A stretch of 64,000 bases of DNA from Desulfosudis oleivorans (GTDB lineage Bacteria > Desulfobacterota > Desulfobacteria > Desulfobacterales > SURF-7). How positions within the stretch are numbered: the stretch's first letter is position 1; every line of letters starts with the position of its first letter. Where the stretch lies: NCBI GenBank assembly GCA_020723325.1, contig DYJD01000005.1:1-64000 (forward strand). The letters are read 5' to 3'. Shown here one piece after another: positions 23,367-31,377 of this stretch. The notes under the pieces were generated by a model. The model saw nothing but the letters and a program-made list of their open reading frames with translations. It ran no database searches and had not been told where the DNA came from. A program made the translations under genes and the position numbers.

Positions 23367-24587
23367 TTACAGGTGGTGGGCCCCGGTAATCATCAAGCTG
23401 TCATTGGCCCCGTCCTCGATCATCCCGGCCCGGGCATCCCGGAAGAATTTCTCGATGGGATATTCCCGGCTCAAGCCATTGCCGCCGAAGATCTGGATGG
23501 CCTCGCTGGTGACTTCCAGGGCCGTGTTGGTGCAGAAGACCTTTGAGGCAATGGAATACTGGATCAGGGGCGGAGTGTTGTTGTAGTTGTAGATCATAGC
23601 CGCCCGCGAAAGGGCCCGGGCCGCCTCGATCTTCATGAACATGTTGAACAATTTGTGTTTGATCATCTGGTGATCGAAGAGCATTTTGCCGCCTTGCACA
23701 CGCTGCTTGCTGTAAGCCAGGGCTTCCTCGTAGGCGGCCCGGGCCACGCCCACGAACAGGGCGCCCATGCCGGCATTGGCCGTGGACAAAGTCACATCCA
23801 GCATGGAATCATAGCTTTCCTCATCCACCAGCATGTATTCCCGGGGCACGCGCACACCGTCAAAATAAATTTCGCCCTGGTTCAAGGCCCGCTGGCCCAT
23901 TTTATCCAGGGGCTTGCCTTTACGCACCCCCGGCAGGTTCAAAGGCACGATGCAGATGCCGCCGCCGGACATGCCCTTGCGGGGATCAATGGTCAGATAA
24001 ACCAGGGAATGGGTGGCGATGGTGCCGTTGGAAACCCAGGCGGATTTCTGACCCTCAATGATGTAGGCGTCGCCGTCCAGACGGGCCGTGACTTGGCCGG
24101 AAATAGTGGGATCCGTGAACTGGGGGGTAAACGGGCACAAGGTATCCGTACCGTGTTCCGGTTCGGTGATGCCCCAGCAACCCACAATGGAGGCGTCCTT
24201 GCAGGCGCAGAAAGGCTCGATAATGTCCTCGATCAGCTTTTCCGTAGGCACCATGGAGGCGAAAAAGGCCGGAAAGCAGGAAACCCCGAGACTGATGGCA
24301 AAGTCGACACTACCCCAAGCCAGTTCCTCCAATACCATGTGGGTTTCAATGGGGTCCGTGGCCAGACCGCCGTAAGTGTCCGGGATGAAAATCGTATGAT
24401 ACCCGAGATCATACCCTTTTTTCATGGTGTTCCAAAACAGTTTGCTTTTGATGACTTCCTCGGGCGCCATTTTATCCAGTTCCAGACTAGCCGGACGCAG
24501 GACTTCCTTGGCAAACCGATGGGTCTCCTCCTTGATGGCATTCTGTTCAGGAGTCAACTCAAAATTGAGATCAGTATAGAGTGCCAT
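23367..24587 (-). CDS. Acyl-CoA dehydrogenase
   Basis: This 406-residue FAD flavoprotein introduces a 2,3-double bond into an acyl-CoA and normally passes electrons to ETF. Features seen: an N-terminal helical domain, the flavin/substrate strand region CWGITEPEHGTD, WVSNGTIATHS, GQRALNQGEIYFDGVRVP, and the C-terminal EAIQIFGGNGLSREYPIEK. The usual catalytic Glu sits in YEGT; here the aligned segment reads MIEDGAND, so either a neighbouring Glu or an Asp must serve, or the activity differs. AAGGAG precedes the ATG. It follows the acyl-CoA ligase by 42 bp. A decayed AT-rich direct repeat (CAATTCATAATTCATAATT) lies just beyond its stop. Confidence 0.92.
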   Translation of the reverse strand: MALYTDLNFELTPEQNAIKEETHRFAKEVLRPASLELDKMAPEEVIKSKLFWNTMKKGYDLGYHTIFIPDTYGGLATDPIETHMVLEELAWGSVDFAISLGVSCFPAFFASMVPTEKLIEDIIEPFCACKDASIVGCWGITEPEHGTDTLCPFTPQFTDPTISGQVTARLDGDAYIIEGQKSAWVSNGTIATHSLVYLTIDPRKGMSGGGICIVPLNLPGVRKGKPLDKMGQRALNQGEIYFDGVRVPREYMLVDEESYDSMLDVTLSTANAGMGALFVGVARAAYEEALAYSKQRVQGGKMLFDHQMIKHKLFNMFMKIEAARALSRAAMIYNYNNTPPLIQYSIASKVFCTNTALEVTSEAIQIFGGNGLSREYPIEKFFRDARAGMIEDGANDSLMITGAHHL

Positions 24588-24629
24588 TTTTATTCTCCTT
24601 AAAAAATGGTTTAGAGATTTGGAAATTAG

Positions 24630-26243
24630 CTATTTCATCCTGCCGAAGCTATACACATTCTGCTGCTCCGGCCCAAAGGCCTGGCGCAGCACCCGGTCCA
24701 AGGCCTTTTCGGAAATGGTCTTGGGAATTTCATCCACCACCTGCAGAAAAGAGGGGATGAAATTCGGCTCCAGATCCTTTTTGCATTTTTCAAAAATGAC
24801 GGTGGGATCGATGCGTTTCCCTTCCAAGGGCGCCACCGCCGCCACCAGGTCGCTTTCCCCCGGGGCCCCGGAAGCTGCCGGAATACCGTAAACGCAGACT
24901 TCACTCACATCCGGATGATCACCGATGACCTTTTCGATATGGTCCGGCTGGATGAAATCCCCGGCCCGGCGCAGTTCCGAACCCTTGCGGCATTGGAAGT
25001 AATACCAGCCCTCCTTGTCCTTTTTCACCAGGTCGCCGGTGCGCAGCCAGCCGCCCCGGGTCTTTTCCTCCGAAGCTGCGGGCAGGCCGTGGTAGTCCAC
25101 CTTGGTCTCGCCGCGCATCATGCGGATGATCAGCTCGCCGGCTTCACCGTCCGGCACAGGCTTATCCTGTTCATCCACCACCTTGAACTCCATCATCCCC
25201 GGCAAGGGTTTGCCGAATGAACCGATGGGGCCCTGGCCCGGCGGCTTGTAGGCAAAACCGCCTTCCACCGCCGCATACCATTCCAGGATCTGCACATTGA
25301 AACGCTTTTCAAAATCCTCCCAGATGGCGGCGGGGGTGCCGGCGCTGATTACCGTCCGTACGGGATTGTCCGTGTCGTTTTCCTTGGGCGGTTCATTGTA
25401 GATCCCGGCCATCATGCCCCCCAGCAGGGAGAAAGAGGTGCAGCCGTATTTCCGGCAGATATCCCAGATGCGGGTCTTGGTGAACTTGGCGCTGAGCACG
25501 GCCTTGGTGCCGGTGCTGATGCTGGGGAACAAGGTCACGGCCTGGGCATTGCCGTGGGTCAGGGACAAACCCGTGTACAGCACGTCTTCGGCGGTGTACT
25601 TCCACACCAGGCGGGTGGCGATGTTGTAAAGCCCGAAACGGTTGTTGCGGATCATCACCCCTTTGGGATCACCGGTGGTGCCGGAAGTATAGATGATCTC
25701 CATGGGATGGCGCACATCCATGATCTGCTGGGGCACCACGGTCCAACTGTCCTTTTCCAGGGTTTCATTCAGGGCCGGATAATCCGGTGATACCGCCATA
25801 TCCTGATCCGGTCGATAGGCCACGGCCGTGAATTTCAATCCGGGCACCCCTGCGATGACCTCCGCCAAGGGCTGAAGCAGTTCGCCGGAAACCAGCACGG
25901 CTTTTGCTCCGGAATTGTTCAGCAGGAAGCGCAAACGCTCCCCCCGGCTGCGCGGGTCGATGGGAATCATAATGGCGCCGATCACCGGCCCGGCCAGCAT
26001 GGCATAGATAAATTCCGGATGATTGCGCATAAACACGGCATAGGTGTCGCCCTTGGCGAGGCCCTTTTCCAGAAACAGGCGCGCCACCCGGTTGGACTTC
26101 TCATAGAGATCGCGGTAGGTCAGGATATCCGCCGCCAGATCCCCGTTTTCAAAGACAAGCACTTCCTTGTCAGGCTGTTCGTCTGCCTTCATCTCCACCA
26201 GGTGGGAACAGATGGCCTGATTCAAATGCGCTTTTGAACTCAT
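24630..26243 (-). CDS. AMP-forming acyl-CoA synthetase (class I adenylate-forming)
   Basis: This 537-residue enzyme would activate a carboxylic acid to its CoA thioester through an acyl-AMP. The P-loop-like signature YTSGTTGDPKGVMI lies near residue 187; ISAGTPA, WYAAVEGGF and GWLRTGD (the conserved Asp) follow in order, and the C-terminal Lys lies in KTISEKALDRV. GGAAGGTGA precedes the ATG. It is first of the catabolic enzymes after the DUF2148 genes, with a gap of about 40 bp, and would feed the dehydrogenase and thiolase downstream. Relatives include crotonobetaine/carnitine-CoA ligases and bile-acid ligases; the substrate cannot be read from sequence. Confidence 0.92.
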   Translation of the reverse strand: MSSKAHLNQAICSHLVEMKADEQPDKEVLVFENGDLAADILTYRDLYEKSNRVARLFLEKGLAKGDTYAVFMRNHPEFIYAMLAGPVIGAIMIPIDPRSRGERLRFLLNNSGAKAVLVSGELLQPLAEVIAGVPGLKFTAVAYRPDQDMAVSPDYPALNETLEKDSWTVVPQQIMDVRHPMEIIYTSGTTGDPKGVMIRNNRFGLYNIATRLVWKYTAEDVLYTGLSLTHGNAQAVTLFPSISTGTKAVLSAKFTKTRIWDICRKYGCTSFSLLGGMMAGIYNEPPKENDTDNPVRTVISAGTPAAIWEDFEKRFNVQILEWYAAVEGGFAYKPPGQGPIGSFGKPLPGMMEFKVVDEQDKPVPDGEAGELIIRMMRGETKVDYHGLPAASEEKTRGGWLRTGDLVKKDKEGWYYFQCRKGSELRRAGDFIQPDHIEKVIGDHPDVSEVCVYGIPAASGAPGESDLVAAVAPLEGKRIDPTVIFEKCKKDLEPNFIPSFLQVVDEIPKTISEKALDRVLRQAFGPEQQNVYSFGRMK

Positions 26244-26282
26244 GGGTCACCTTCCTTTAAGACCTTGATCATGATCCGGCGG

Positions 26283-26933
26283 CTAATCTTCCACCGCACC
26301 GATAAAACCCCGGTTGTACGTGGGGAATTCCTTGTCGAAAATCTGGTCCCAATGTTCCTTTGTCCAGAATTCATGGCGGTCGAAATAAGGATTCTTCTTG
26401 CCCGCACTCACGGACACGCTGATCACCAGATCCACATCCGTGATCACTTGCAAGGCCAGAGCCGCAAAAGCCAGGGTGCTGAAGACCCGGCAGTGCAGGC
26501 CCAGGCGATGGGCCGTGCTGGCCGCGGCATTGGCGGCGATGTTCAGATTGATACTTTTGAACATGCAGCTCGGACCATTGGCGGTCAGGGATTCCACCTG
26601 TTCCGCCTTGTTCAGTTCCGCACAGGTCCTGTATCCGCAGGCGCCGCAATTGTAATTGAAATCCGACTTGCGCTTTTCCCCCATGATCATCAGGGCGCTA
26701 GGTTCTTTCATCAACTGGATCAGATGCCGCCCGTCCCGGGCCGCCAGGGGCGCCATATCCCCCAGGGAAAAACAGTATTCGGCGATCTGCTGCAAGTCTT
26801 CGCCCTGAACATTGATAATTTTAATGGCGTTGCGGTCCTTGAAGCGGAAGCTGTTGTGGGCGCTTAGCGCCATCAGCTCCACGGCCCGCTCCAGTCCGCT
26901 TTCAACCAGATCCGACATTTCTCTGATGGTCAT
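26283..26933 (-). CDS. DUF2148 ferredoxin-domain protein (paralogue 1)
   Basis: This 216-residue protein belongs to DUF2148. Cysteines in NYNCGACGYRTC plus a later one in GPSCMF fit a single 4Fe-4S site like that of acetyl-CoA synthase-associated Fe-S domains. The C-terminal half has the family's small-residue helix (NAAASTAHRLGLHCRV) and the VSVSAGKKNPYFDR ending. Function is unknown; the cluster suggests electron transfer or sensing. GAGGAGGATGAT precedes the ATG. It lies between its paralogue and the acyl-CoA ligase. Confidence 0.88.
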   Translation of the reverse strand: MTIREMSDLVESGLERAVELMALSAHNSFRFKDRNAIKIINVQGEDLQQIAEYCFSLGDMAPLAARDGRHLIQLMKEPSALMIMGEKRKSDFNYNCGACGYRTCAELNKAEQVESLTANGPSCMFKSINLNIAANAAASTAHRLGLHCRVFSTLAFAALALQVITDVDLVISVSVSAGKKNPYFDRHEFWTKEHWDQIFDKEFPTYNRGFIGAVED

Positions 26934-26966
26934 ATCATCCTCCTCTCGGCCATGGCCTTCCTTTGG

Positions 26967-27638
26967 TTAACTGTAGATGGAGCGGAACTGGGGCCATAAG
27001 CGCTGGATCATGCGATCGTTCATGGTGCGCTGGTTGATTTCCGCATACCGTCTGGGAATGTCCCGGAACGGACTTTTCTCTGTAATGGAAATGGCCACGG
27101 CCGTGGCAAAACCCGTGTTCCGCGGCAGGATGCGCAGGCGCATGGCCGCGGCTCCGGCTGTCCAGAAAACACCATAATCAACACCCAAATTGCGGGCCTG
27201 GGAAACCATACCGTCAATGGCATAGGCGATATTGGTGGCCCGGAAGATGCACAATGGCCCCTGGAAAGCCACTTCCGGATCAGGGGGCAGCCGTTCCGTC
27301 TCCTTCAGGTATTCGCACACCAGTTTGCCGCACATGTTGCAGTTGATGTCCGCCGGGTCTGAAACACAGCGCAGGGAAGTCGTGATCAGCACCGCGTCCG
27401 CATCCCGCAGCATAGCCGCATCGCGTTTGAAAAACTGCCAGGTCTCCTTGATATCCCCCATGCGCTCCATTTCCTGGCAGAGATCCTCGATGTCGCAGGC
27501 GTCATCCAGAATATGGATGGTGCATTCCCCTACCCCGCCCACCCGCGGAGAAGTAGTGCCCGAGGCCAGGATCAGGCGCGCCGTGAGTTTGGCCGCCTCC
27601 AGGCGGTCGGTCTCGTATTGCTTCATGCTTCTTTCCAT
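26967..27638 (-). CDS. DUF2148 ferredoxin-domain protein (paralogue 2)
   Basis: This 223-residue paralogue of its neighbour shares the plan: an N-terminal helical region with GTTSPRVGGVGE, a cysteine cluster (DINCNMCGKLVC, then PLCIF), the AIDGMVSQARNLGVDYGVFW segment and a final SITEKSPFRDIPRR. The spacing of the first three cysteines differs from paralogue 1 in detail (CNMCGKLVC versus CGACGYRTC), but a 4Fe-4S site is still plausible. AGGAGG lies 5 bp before the ATG. It follows the SCP2 gene by 9 bp. Two diverged copies in one operon suggest a heterodimer; that is inference. Confidence 0.88.
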   Translation of the reverse strand: MERSMKQYETDRLEAAKLTARLILASGTTSPRVGGVGECTIHILDDACDIEDLCQEMERMGDIKETWQFFKRDAAMLRDADAVLITTSLRCVSDPADINCNMCGKLVCEYLKETERLPPDPEVAFQGPLCIFRATNIAYAIDGMVSQARNLGVDYGVFWTAGAAAMRLRILPRNTGFATAVAISITEKSPFRDIPRRYAEINQRTMNDRMIQRLWPQFRSIYS

Positions 27639-27647
27639 AAGCGCCTC

Positions 27648-28061
27648 CTATTCTTTTTCAATGGAAAGGCCGTGGGCTTTGGCATGTTCCGGATACATCT
27701 CATAGGCCGGCTTAAGCAGGGGCAGGAGTTTCAACACCTTCGGCATGGGCCCCTTGGCCTTGATCAGACCCTTGGCCAGGGCCACCGGCATGGAGATGTG
27801 CTTTAACCAGAACTTGTGACAGGTATCCCCACTGAGAGTCATTTCCACCGTGGCAGTCTGGCCGATGTCGCCCCACAGCACCGCGCCCTTGGTGCCGTCC
27901 CCGGGTGTCAGCCACAAGGCGCCGGCCGGATCAGAAATGTTGAATTTGATGATGATGTTGGTTGCCACGAATCTGGGCCCCATGATGGGATCTTCCATCA
28001 GTTTTTCAAACAGGCCGCCCAATACTGTCTGCATTTTTTCCTTGCTTTCAAATACCGGCAT
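27648..28061 (-). CDS. SCP2 sterol-carrier-domain protein
   Basis: This 137-residue single-domain protein has the SCP2 pattern: IIKFNISDPAGALWLTPGDG, TVEMTLSGDTCHKFW, and the helix region VALAKGLIKAKGPMPKVLKLLPLL. SCP2 domains form a hydrophobic tunnel that binds sterols, fatty acyl-CoAs or other lipids. It has a strong AAAGGAGG and sits 22 bp after tetR and 9 bp before the DUF2148 pair. With the SCPx-type thiolase downstream, it suggests handling of a bulky hydrophobic acyl group. Confidence 0.9.
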   Translation of the reverse strand: MPVFESKEKMQTVLGGLFEKLMEDPIMGPRFVATNIIIKFNISDPAGALWLTPGDGTKGAVLWGDIGQTATVEMTLSGDTCHKFWLKHISMPVALAKGLIKAKGPMPKVLKLLPLLKPAYEMYPEHAKAHGLSIEKE

Positions 28062-28083
28062 TTCTCCCCCTCCTTTCCTTTGT

Positions 28084-28695
28084 TTATGGTTGGTCTTGGT
28101 AGGAATTCAGCAAGCCGACAACGGCCCGCTTCAAGGCATCAAGGGCCCATTCCGTGGAGTGCAGCTCCGGCGCTAGAAACCAGCGGGTGGCGATTCCCTG
28201 GTAGATGGCGGAAACGGATCGGGCTGCGGCTTCCGCATCAATGCCGCGGAAACGTCCGGACCGCATTCCTTCATGGATGGCTTCTTTCAATAGAACCAGC
28301 CAGTTTTGCACCCAGTCATGGAAAATCCGGCGGTATTCCCGGTCATGCACGGCAATGGACATGAAATCATAGAGCACTGGATAGCCCAGCAAGGCATCCG
28401 GATCATCAGCGTTGTAGAGCCAGGAGAAAGACAATAGCTTGTCCAAGGGGTCCGTGAACTGGGCCATGGTGATTTTCCCCCGCACGAAAATACGTTTGAA
28501 AAACTCCTCAAAAGCCGCGAGGAACAGTTCGTTCTTGGATTTATAGTAGTGGGCCAACCCGCCTTTGGAAAGCCCGGCGGCCCGGCAGATGTCGGCCATG
28601 GTCACATTGGCGCAGCCGTTGGCGGCGATGGTTTTCAGGGCAGCTTCTAGAATCTGGGCTTTGCGGATGGCTTCGAGTTCGATGATAGGCGGCAC
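28084..28695 (-). CDS. TetR family transcriptional regulator of the acyl-CoA operon
   Basis: This 203-residue regulator starts at GTG with AGGAG 7 bp upstream. The N-terminal HTH is typical: ILEAALKTIAANGCANVTMADIC then AGLSKGGLAHYYKSKNEL. The C-terminal ligand domain (about 60-203) is helical and variable; in related regulators the ligand is often an acyl-CoA. It is first gene of the minus-strand operon that continues through SCP2 to the extended SDR, and a palindromic operator overlies the start of its own transcript, so it probably represses itself and the whole operon until an acyl-CoA is bound. Confidence 0.93.
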   Translation of the reverse strand: MPPIIELEAIRKAQILEAALKTIAANGCANVTMADICRAAGLSKGGLAHYYKSKNELFLAAFEEFFKRIFVRGKITMAQFTDPLDKLLSFSWLYNADDPDALLGYPVLYDFMSIAVHDREYRRIFHDWVQNWLVLLKEAIHEGMRSGRFRGIDAEAAARSVSAIYQGIATRWFLAPELHSTEWALDALKRAVVGLLNSYQDQP

Positions 28696-28826
28696 GCCGT
28701 AGCTCCTGTGGATGATCGCTTGATTTGTATACCAAGCGCTGTTTTATAGACGCAACGTTGTTTTAGTCGGACACAAAAAAAAGAACGCGAAAATCAGAAT
28801 AAATTACCGGCCAACTGGTCTGTTGT

Positions 28827-28842
28827 CCGACCGAGCGGTCGG
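28827..28842. promoter_or_regulatory. TetR operator
   Basis: CCGACCG-AG-CGGTCGG is a perfect 16-bp palindrome. It lies 4 bp downstream of the -10 box, across the predicted transcription start of the tetR operon. Similar ACCGA(n)CGGT sites are used by TetR regulators of acyl-CoA genes. Confidence 0.75.
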
Positions 28843-28846
28843 TTAC

Positions 28847-28876
28847 TTAATATGAAAATTCATTATACTTTGTCAA
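28847..28876 (-). promoter_or_regulatory. Promoter of the TetR/acyl-CoA operon
   Basis: On the minus strand TTGACA (28871-28876) is separated by 18 bp from TATTAA (28847-28852), close to sigma-70 consensus. The operator lies immediately downstream, so binding would block initiation. Confidence 0.7.
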
Positions 28877-28920
28877 GCGTTTTTTTCGCTTTATAAAAAA
28901 CTTATTGATATCAAAAGAAT

Positions 28921-29808
28921 TTAATTACCAACAAGCCGCCGGTCAATGATCAAATTGATGAACTCCTGCTGAAAAGCCGGAGGATCGACAGCCCTCAGGC
29001 TGGCCGCCTCCCAAGTCATGTAAACTCCTTTTTTGGTCAGGGAACGGCCCTGAATCTCGCCGGATTCCAGACAAGAGGCCACGGCCCAACGGGGCAGCAG
29101 ACTGACCCCGAACCCGGCTTTGACAAGCTCGATCACCGCCTGGGGATGTTCGGCCTTGATGACCTTGGCCACCCTGATCCCGGCCGGGGCCAAATAATAC
29201 TCGTAGAGATCCCCCTTGGCCGTGTCCCGGCTGACCACCAGGGTCAACTCGGAAAGCTCCTCGATCTCCAGAAAAGGCTTGACGGATTTCAGTTCCCGGG
29301 GCGGCATGATCACCAGAACCTCGTCTTTGAACAATGGGACATAATGGATGTCCCGCTTATCATCCTTGATGGTCGTGATGATCAGATCAAGCTGCTGATC
29401 CCGCAAGGCTTGGAAATAATCCGGGGGCGTGAGCAACTCCACCGTGACCTTGGGAAACAGCTCCTGGAGTCTTTTCATGACCCCGGGCAGCCATTGATAA
29501 CTGAACAGGCAGGTGGTGCCGATGCGTAGCGCGCCGGTCTCGCCGTGGACGAGCTTGCCGATGTCCAGTTCGAGCAAATGGATTTCATCCAGGACCGTAC
29601 GGGCGCTCTTCAGCATGCGCGCACCGGCCGGGGTGGGGATCATCTGCTTCTTGGTCCTTATAAACAAGGGGGTATTGAGTTTGTCCTCAATATCCTGAAG
29701 CTGATGACTCAAGGCCGGCTGGGTAAGGCAGAGCTTTTTCGCAGCCCTGGTCAGATTGCCGATCTCGGTGATGGTCTTTACCAGCAGCAAATGGCGCATT
29801 TCAATCAT
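28921..29808 (-). CDS. LysR family transcriptional regulator (MetR-like)
   Basis: This 295-residue LysR protein probably starts at MIEMRHLLLV, matching the usual family N-terminus, as in MetR; the frame continues 36 bp further to another ATG and neither start has a clear ribosome-binding site. The HTH is in NLTRAAKKLCLTQPALSHQLQDIE, and the co-inducer domain begins near GALRIGTTC. It is transcribed away from the Fe-S protein gene, with a 21-bp interrupted palindrome between them. Regulation of that gene, not of the acyl-CoA operon, is the simplest reading. Ligand unknown. Confidence 0.9.
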   Translation of the reverse strand: MIEMRHLLLVKTITEIGNLTRAAKKLCLTQPALSHQLQDIEDKLNTPLFIRTKKQMIPTPAGARMLKSARTVLDEIHLLELDIGKLVHGETGALRIGTTCLFSYQWLPGVMKRLQELFPKVTVELLTPPDYFQALRDQQLDLIITTIKDDKRDIHYVPLFKDEVLVIMPPRELKSVKPFLEIEELSELTLVVSRDTAKGDLYEYYLAPAGIRVAKVIKAEHPQAVIELVKAGFGVSLLPRWAVASCLESGEIQGRSLTKKGVYMTWEAASLRAVDPPAFQQEFINLIIDRRLVGN

Positions 29809-29848
29809 GGGCATACGCAAACATTCATAAAATTTATTTATCATTATT

Positions 29849-29869
29849 ATAAAAACAATCGATTTTTAT
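29849..29869. promoter_or_regulatory. Candidate LysR box
   Basis: The 7-bp arms ATAAAAA and TTTTTAT are separated by 7 bp, giving the T-N11-A spacing of LysR sites. It lies in the 114-bp gap between the divergent lysR and Fe-S genes. Confidence 0.5.
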
Positions 29870-29922
29870 TATCATACGAAAAAGGATAAGATTTGTCCAA
29901 CTCAAAAGAAAGGAGAACAACC

Positions 29923-30930
29923 ATGTTTAAATCCGAATTATGCAAATTATGCGGCACATGCCTGACCGGCTGTCAGTGGATGGATGTAATCCAAGAGCAG
30001 GCCATCATTTGGCAGGGAGCCATGCTGCGCGGAGAAAGCACACCGGTGCTGGAGCAATGCATCACCTGTTATGCCTGCAACGAGCGCTGCCCCCAGGGGG
30101 CCAATCCATTTGATCTGCACTGCGAACTGCAGGGTAAATACGAAAGTCTTGTGTCCCAGGGCTCTGTGGCCGGCATGGAGGCCTACTATGCCTTTTCCGG
30201 CGAGCTGCGTAATGTTCCCCAAGCCCAGCGTGTCTTGGCCGCCTGTATGTACGAGAAGTCCGAGCCGGCCCTGATGCAAGGCCGCCTCTATGATCTACCC
30301 AGGGTGGGCGGGAAGCCGTTTTTCTGTTGGGGCTTGTTCAGCCATATGGGCGCAAGCGCCGTCCAGCGCAAGCACGCCCAAACCTTTGTCGATCGCCTGG
30401 CCATGACCGGGGCCAAGGAGGTGGTCTGTTTTCACGTGGATTGCTATTCCATGCTGGCCGCCACCATACCGGATTTCGGCATAGAAGTGCCCTTCCGCCC
30501 CATCCACCTTGCCGAATATCTGGTTGAAAAACTGCAAGCCGACATAACCCAAATCAAGCCCTTGAACATGGCCATTGCCTACCAGCGACCGTGCGCCTCC
30601 CGGCATACACCGGACATGGAACCCAAAATCGATGAACTCTTTGCCTTGACCGGCGTTAAAAGAGTGGCGCGCGAATATGACCGGGAAAACGCCTTGTGCT
30701 GCACCAGCGTGAAACTCATGTATAACAAAGGCAATGATATCGCCGACCGCGAAAAAAACGTCCTAGATGCCAAAAAAGCCGGAGCCCAGTGCATAGTGTA
30801 TTTCTGTCCAGTGTGCCGGCAGATGCTGGAGGAAGTCGCCGCCAAGCATGGACTTCCCATGGTTTTTCTGGGGGATCTGGCCCGCATGGCCATTGGAGAG
30901 ATCCCATTTCCGAATACGGAGGCCAAATGA
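29923..30930 (+). CDS. (Fe-S)-binding protein with ferredoxin and CCG-like domains (HdrD/GlpC-like)
   Basis: This 335-residue protein starts at an ATG with AAAGGAG upstream; an in-phase TTG 30 bp earlier is unlikely. Two 4Fe-4S motifs open it: CKLCGTC with C17, and CITCYACNERC followed by a Pro. The C-terminal half carries cysteine-rich segments resembling CCG domains (FHVDCYSML, ENALCCTS, YFCPVCRQM), as in HdrB/HdrD and GlpC-type oxidoreductases, although the canonical CCG pairs are incomplete. Such proteins pass electrons between ferredoxin, quinone and disulfide or flavoprotein partners. No HdrA or flavoprotein partner is adjacent; the MFS gene downstream is the nearest companion. Confidence 0.85.
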   Translation: MFKSELCKLCGTCLTGCQWMDVIQEQAIIWQGAMLRGESTPVLEQCITCYACNERCPQGANPFDLHCELQGKYESLVSQGSVAGMEAYYAFSGELRNVPQAQRVLAACMYEKSEPALMQGRLYDLPRVGGKPFFCWGLFSHMGASAVQRKHAQTFVDRLAMTGAKEVVCFHVDCYSMLAATIPDFGIEVPFRPIHLAEYLVEKLQADITQIKPLNMAIAYQRPCASRHTPDMEPKIDELFALTGVKRVAREYDRENALCCTSVKLMYNKGNDIADREKNVLDAKKAGAQCIVYFCPVCRQMLEEVAAKHGLPMVFLGDLARMAIGEIPFPNTEAK

Positions 30931-31037
30931 AAAAAATCATCCGGGCTGTTGATCGCTGAGTATATTATGTAGTTTTCAAGCTCGGTCTCCTTATCGGTTG
31001 CATACCGACGCGCCTCAAATGGAATCGCCTGACCAGG

Positions 31038-31241
31038 ATGCTCATGCGTTTCAATGCCAAGACGGTGCTCCTCATGCGGGGCACCGGCGATGTCCATGCC
31101 TGCCATCAACTCATGGAATTCGACCGGACCCTTCTGGAAACCATTGGCGGAGAGTTGATTGTCCTCAGTTCCCAGGCCCAGGGCGATGCCAAAGATTGCG
31201 AGATCGCCATCCGCCTACAGAACAACCCACCGAGGGAATGA
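31038..31241 (+). pseudogene. Probable C-terminal gene remnant, unrecognised
   Basis: An open frame runs from about 30960 to a stop at 31241 without a start codon before the ATG at 31038, and reads as coding throughout (KTVLLMRGTGDVHACH, GGELIVLSSQAQGD). The upstream part (LLIGCIPTRLKWNRL) is also protein-like but lacks a start, as if a longer gene lost its 5' part. No family could be assigned; a small real protein of 67 residues is possible. Confidence 0.35.
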
Positions 31242-31377
31242 TGGACTTGTAACTTTCTTTTTCAACCGGAAAATGTTAAATTCCATTCAACATTTGGGCT
31301 TTGACCATAGTTTCGGCATAGCGAATCCGATAAAACCGACATACGCCGGAGGTGCTGCTGTAATCAACCGACTGCCC

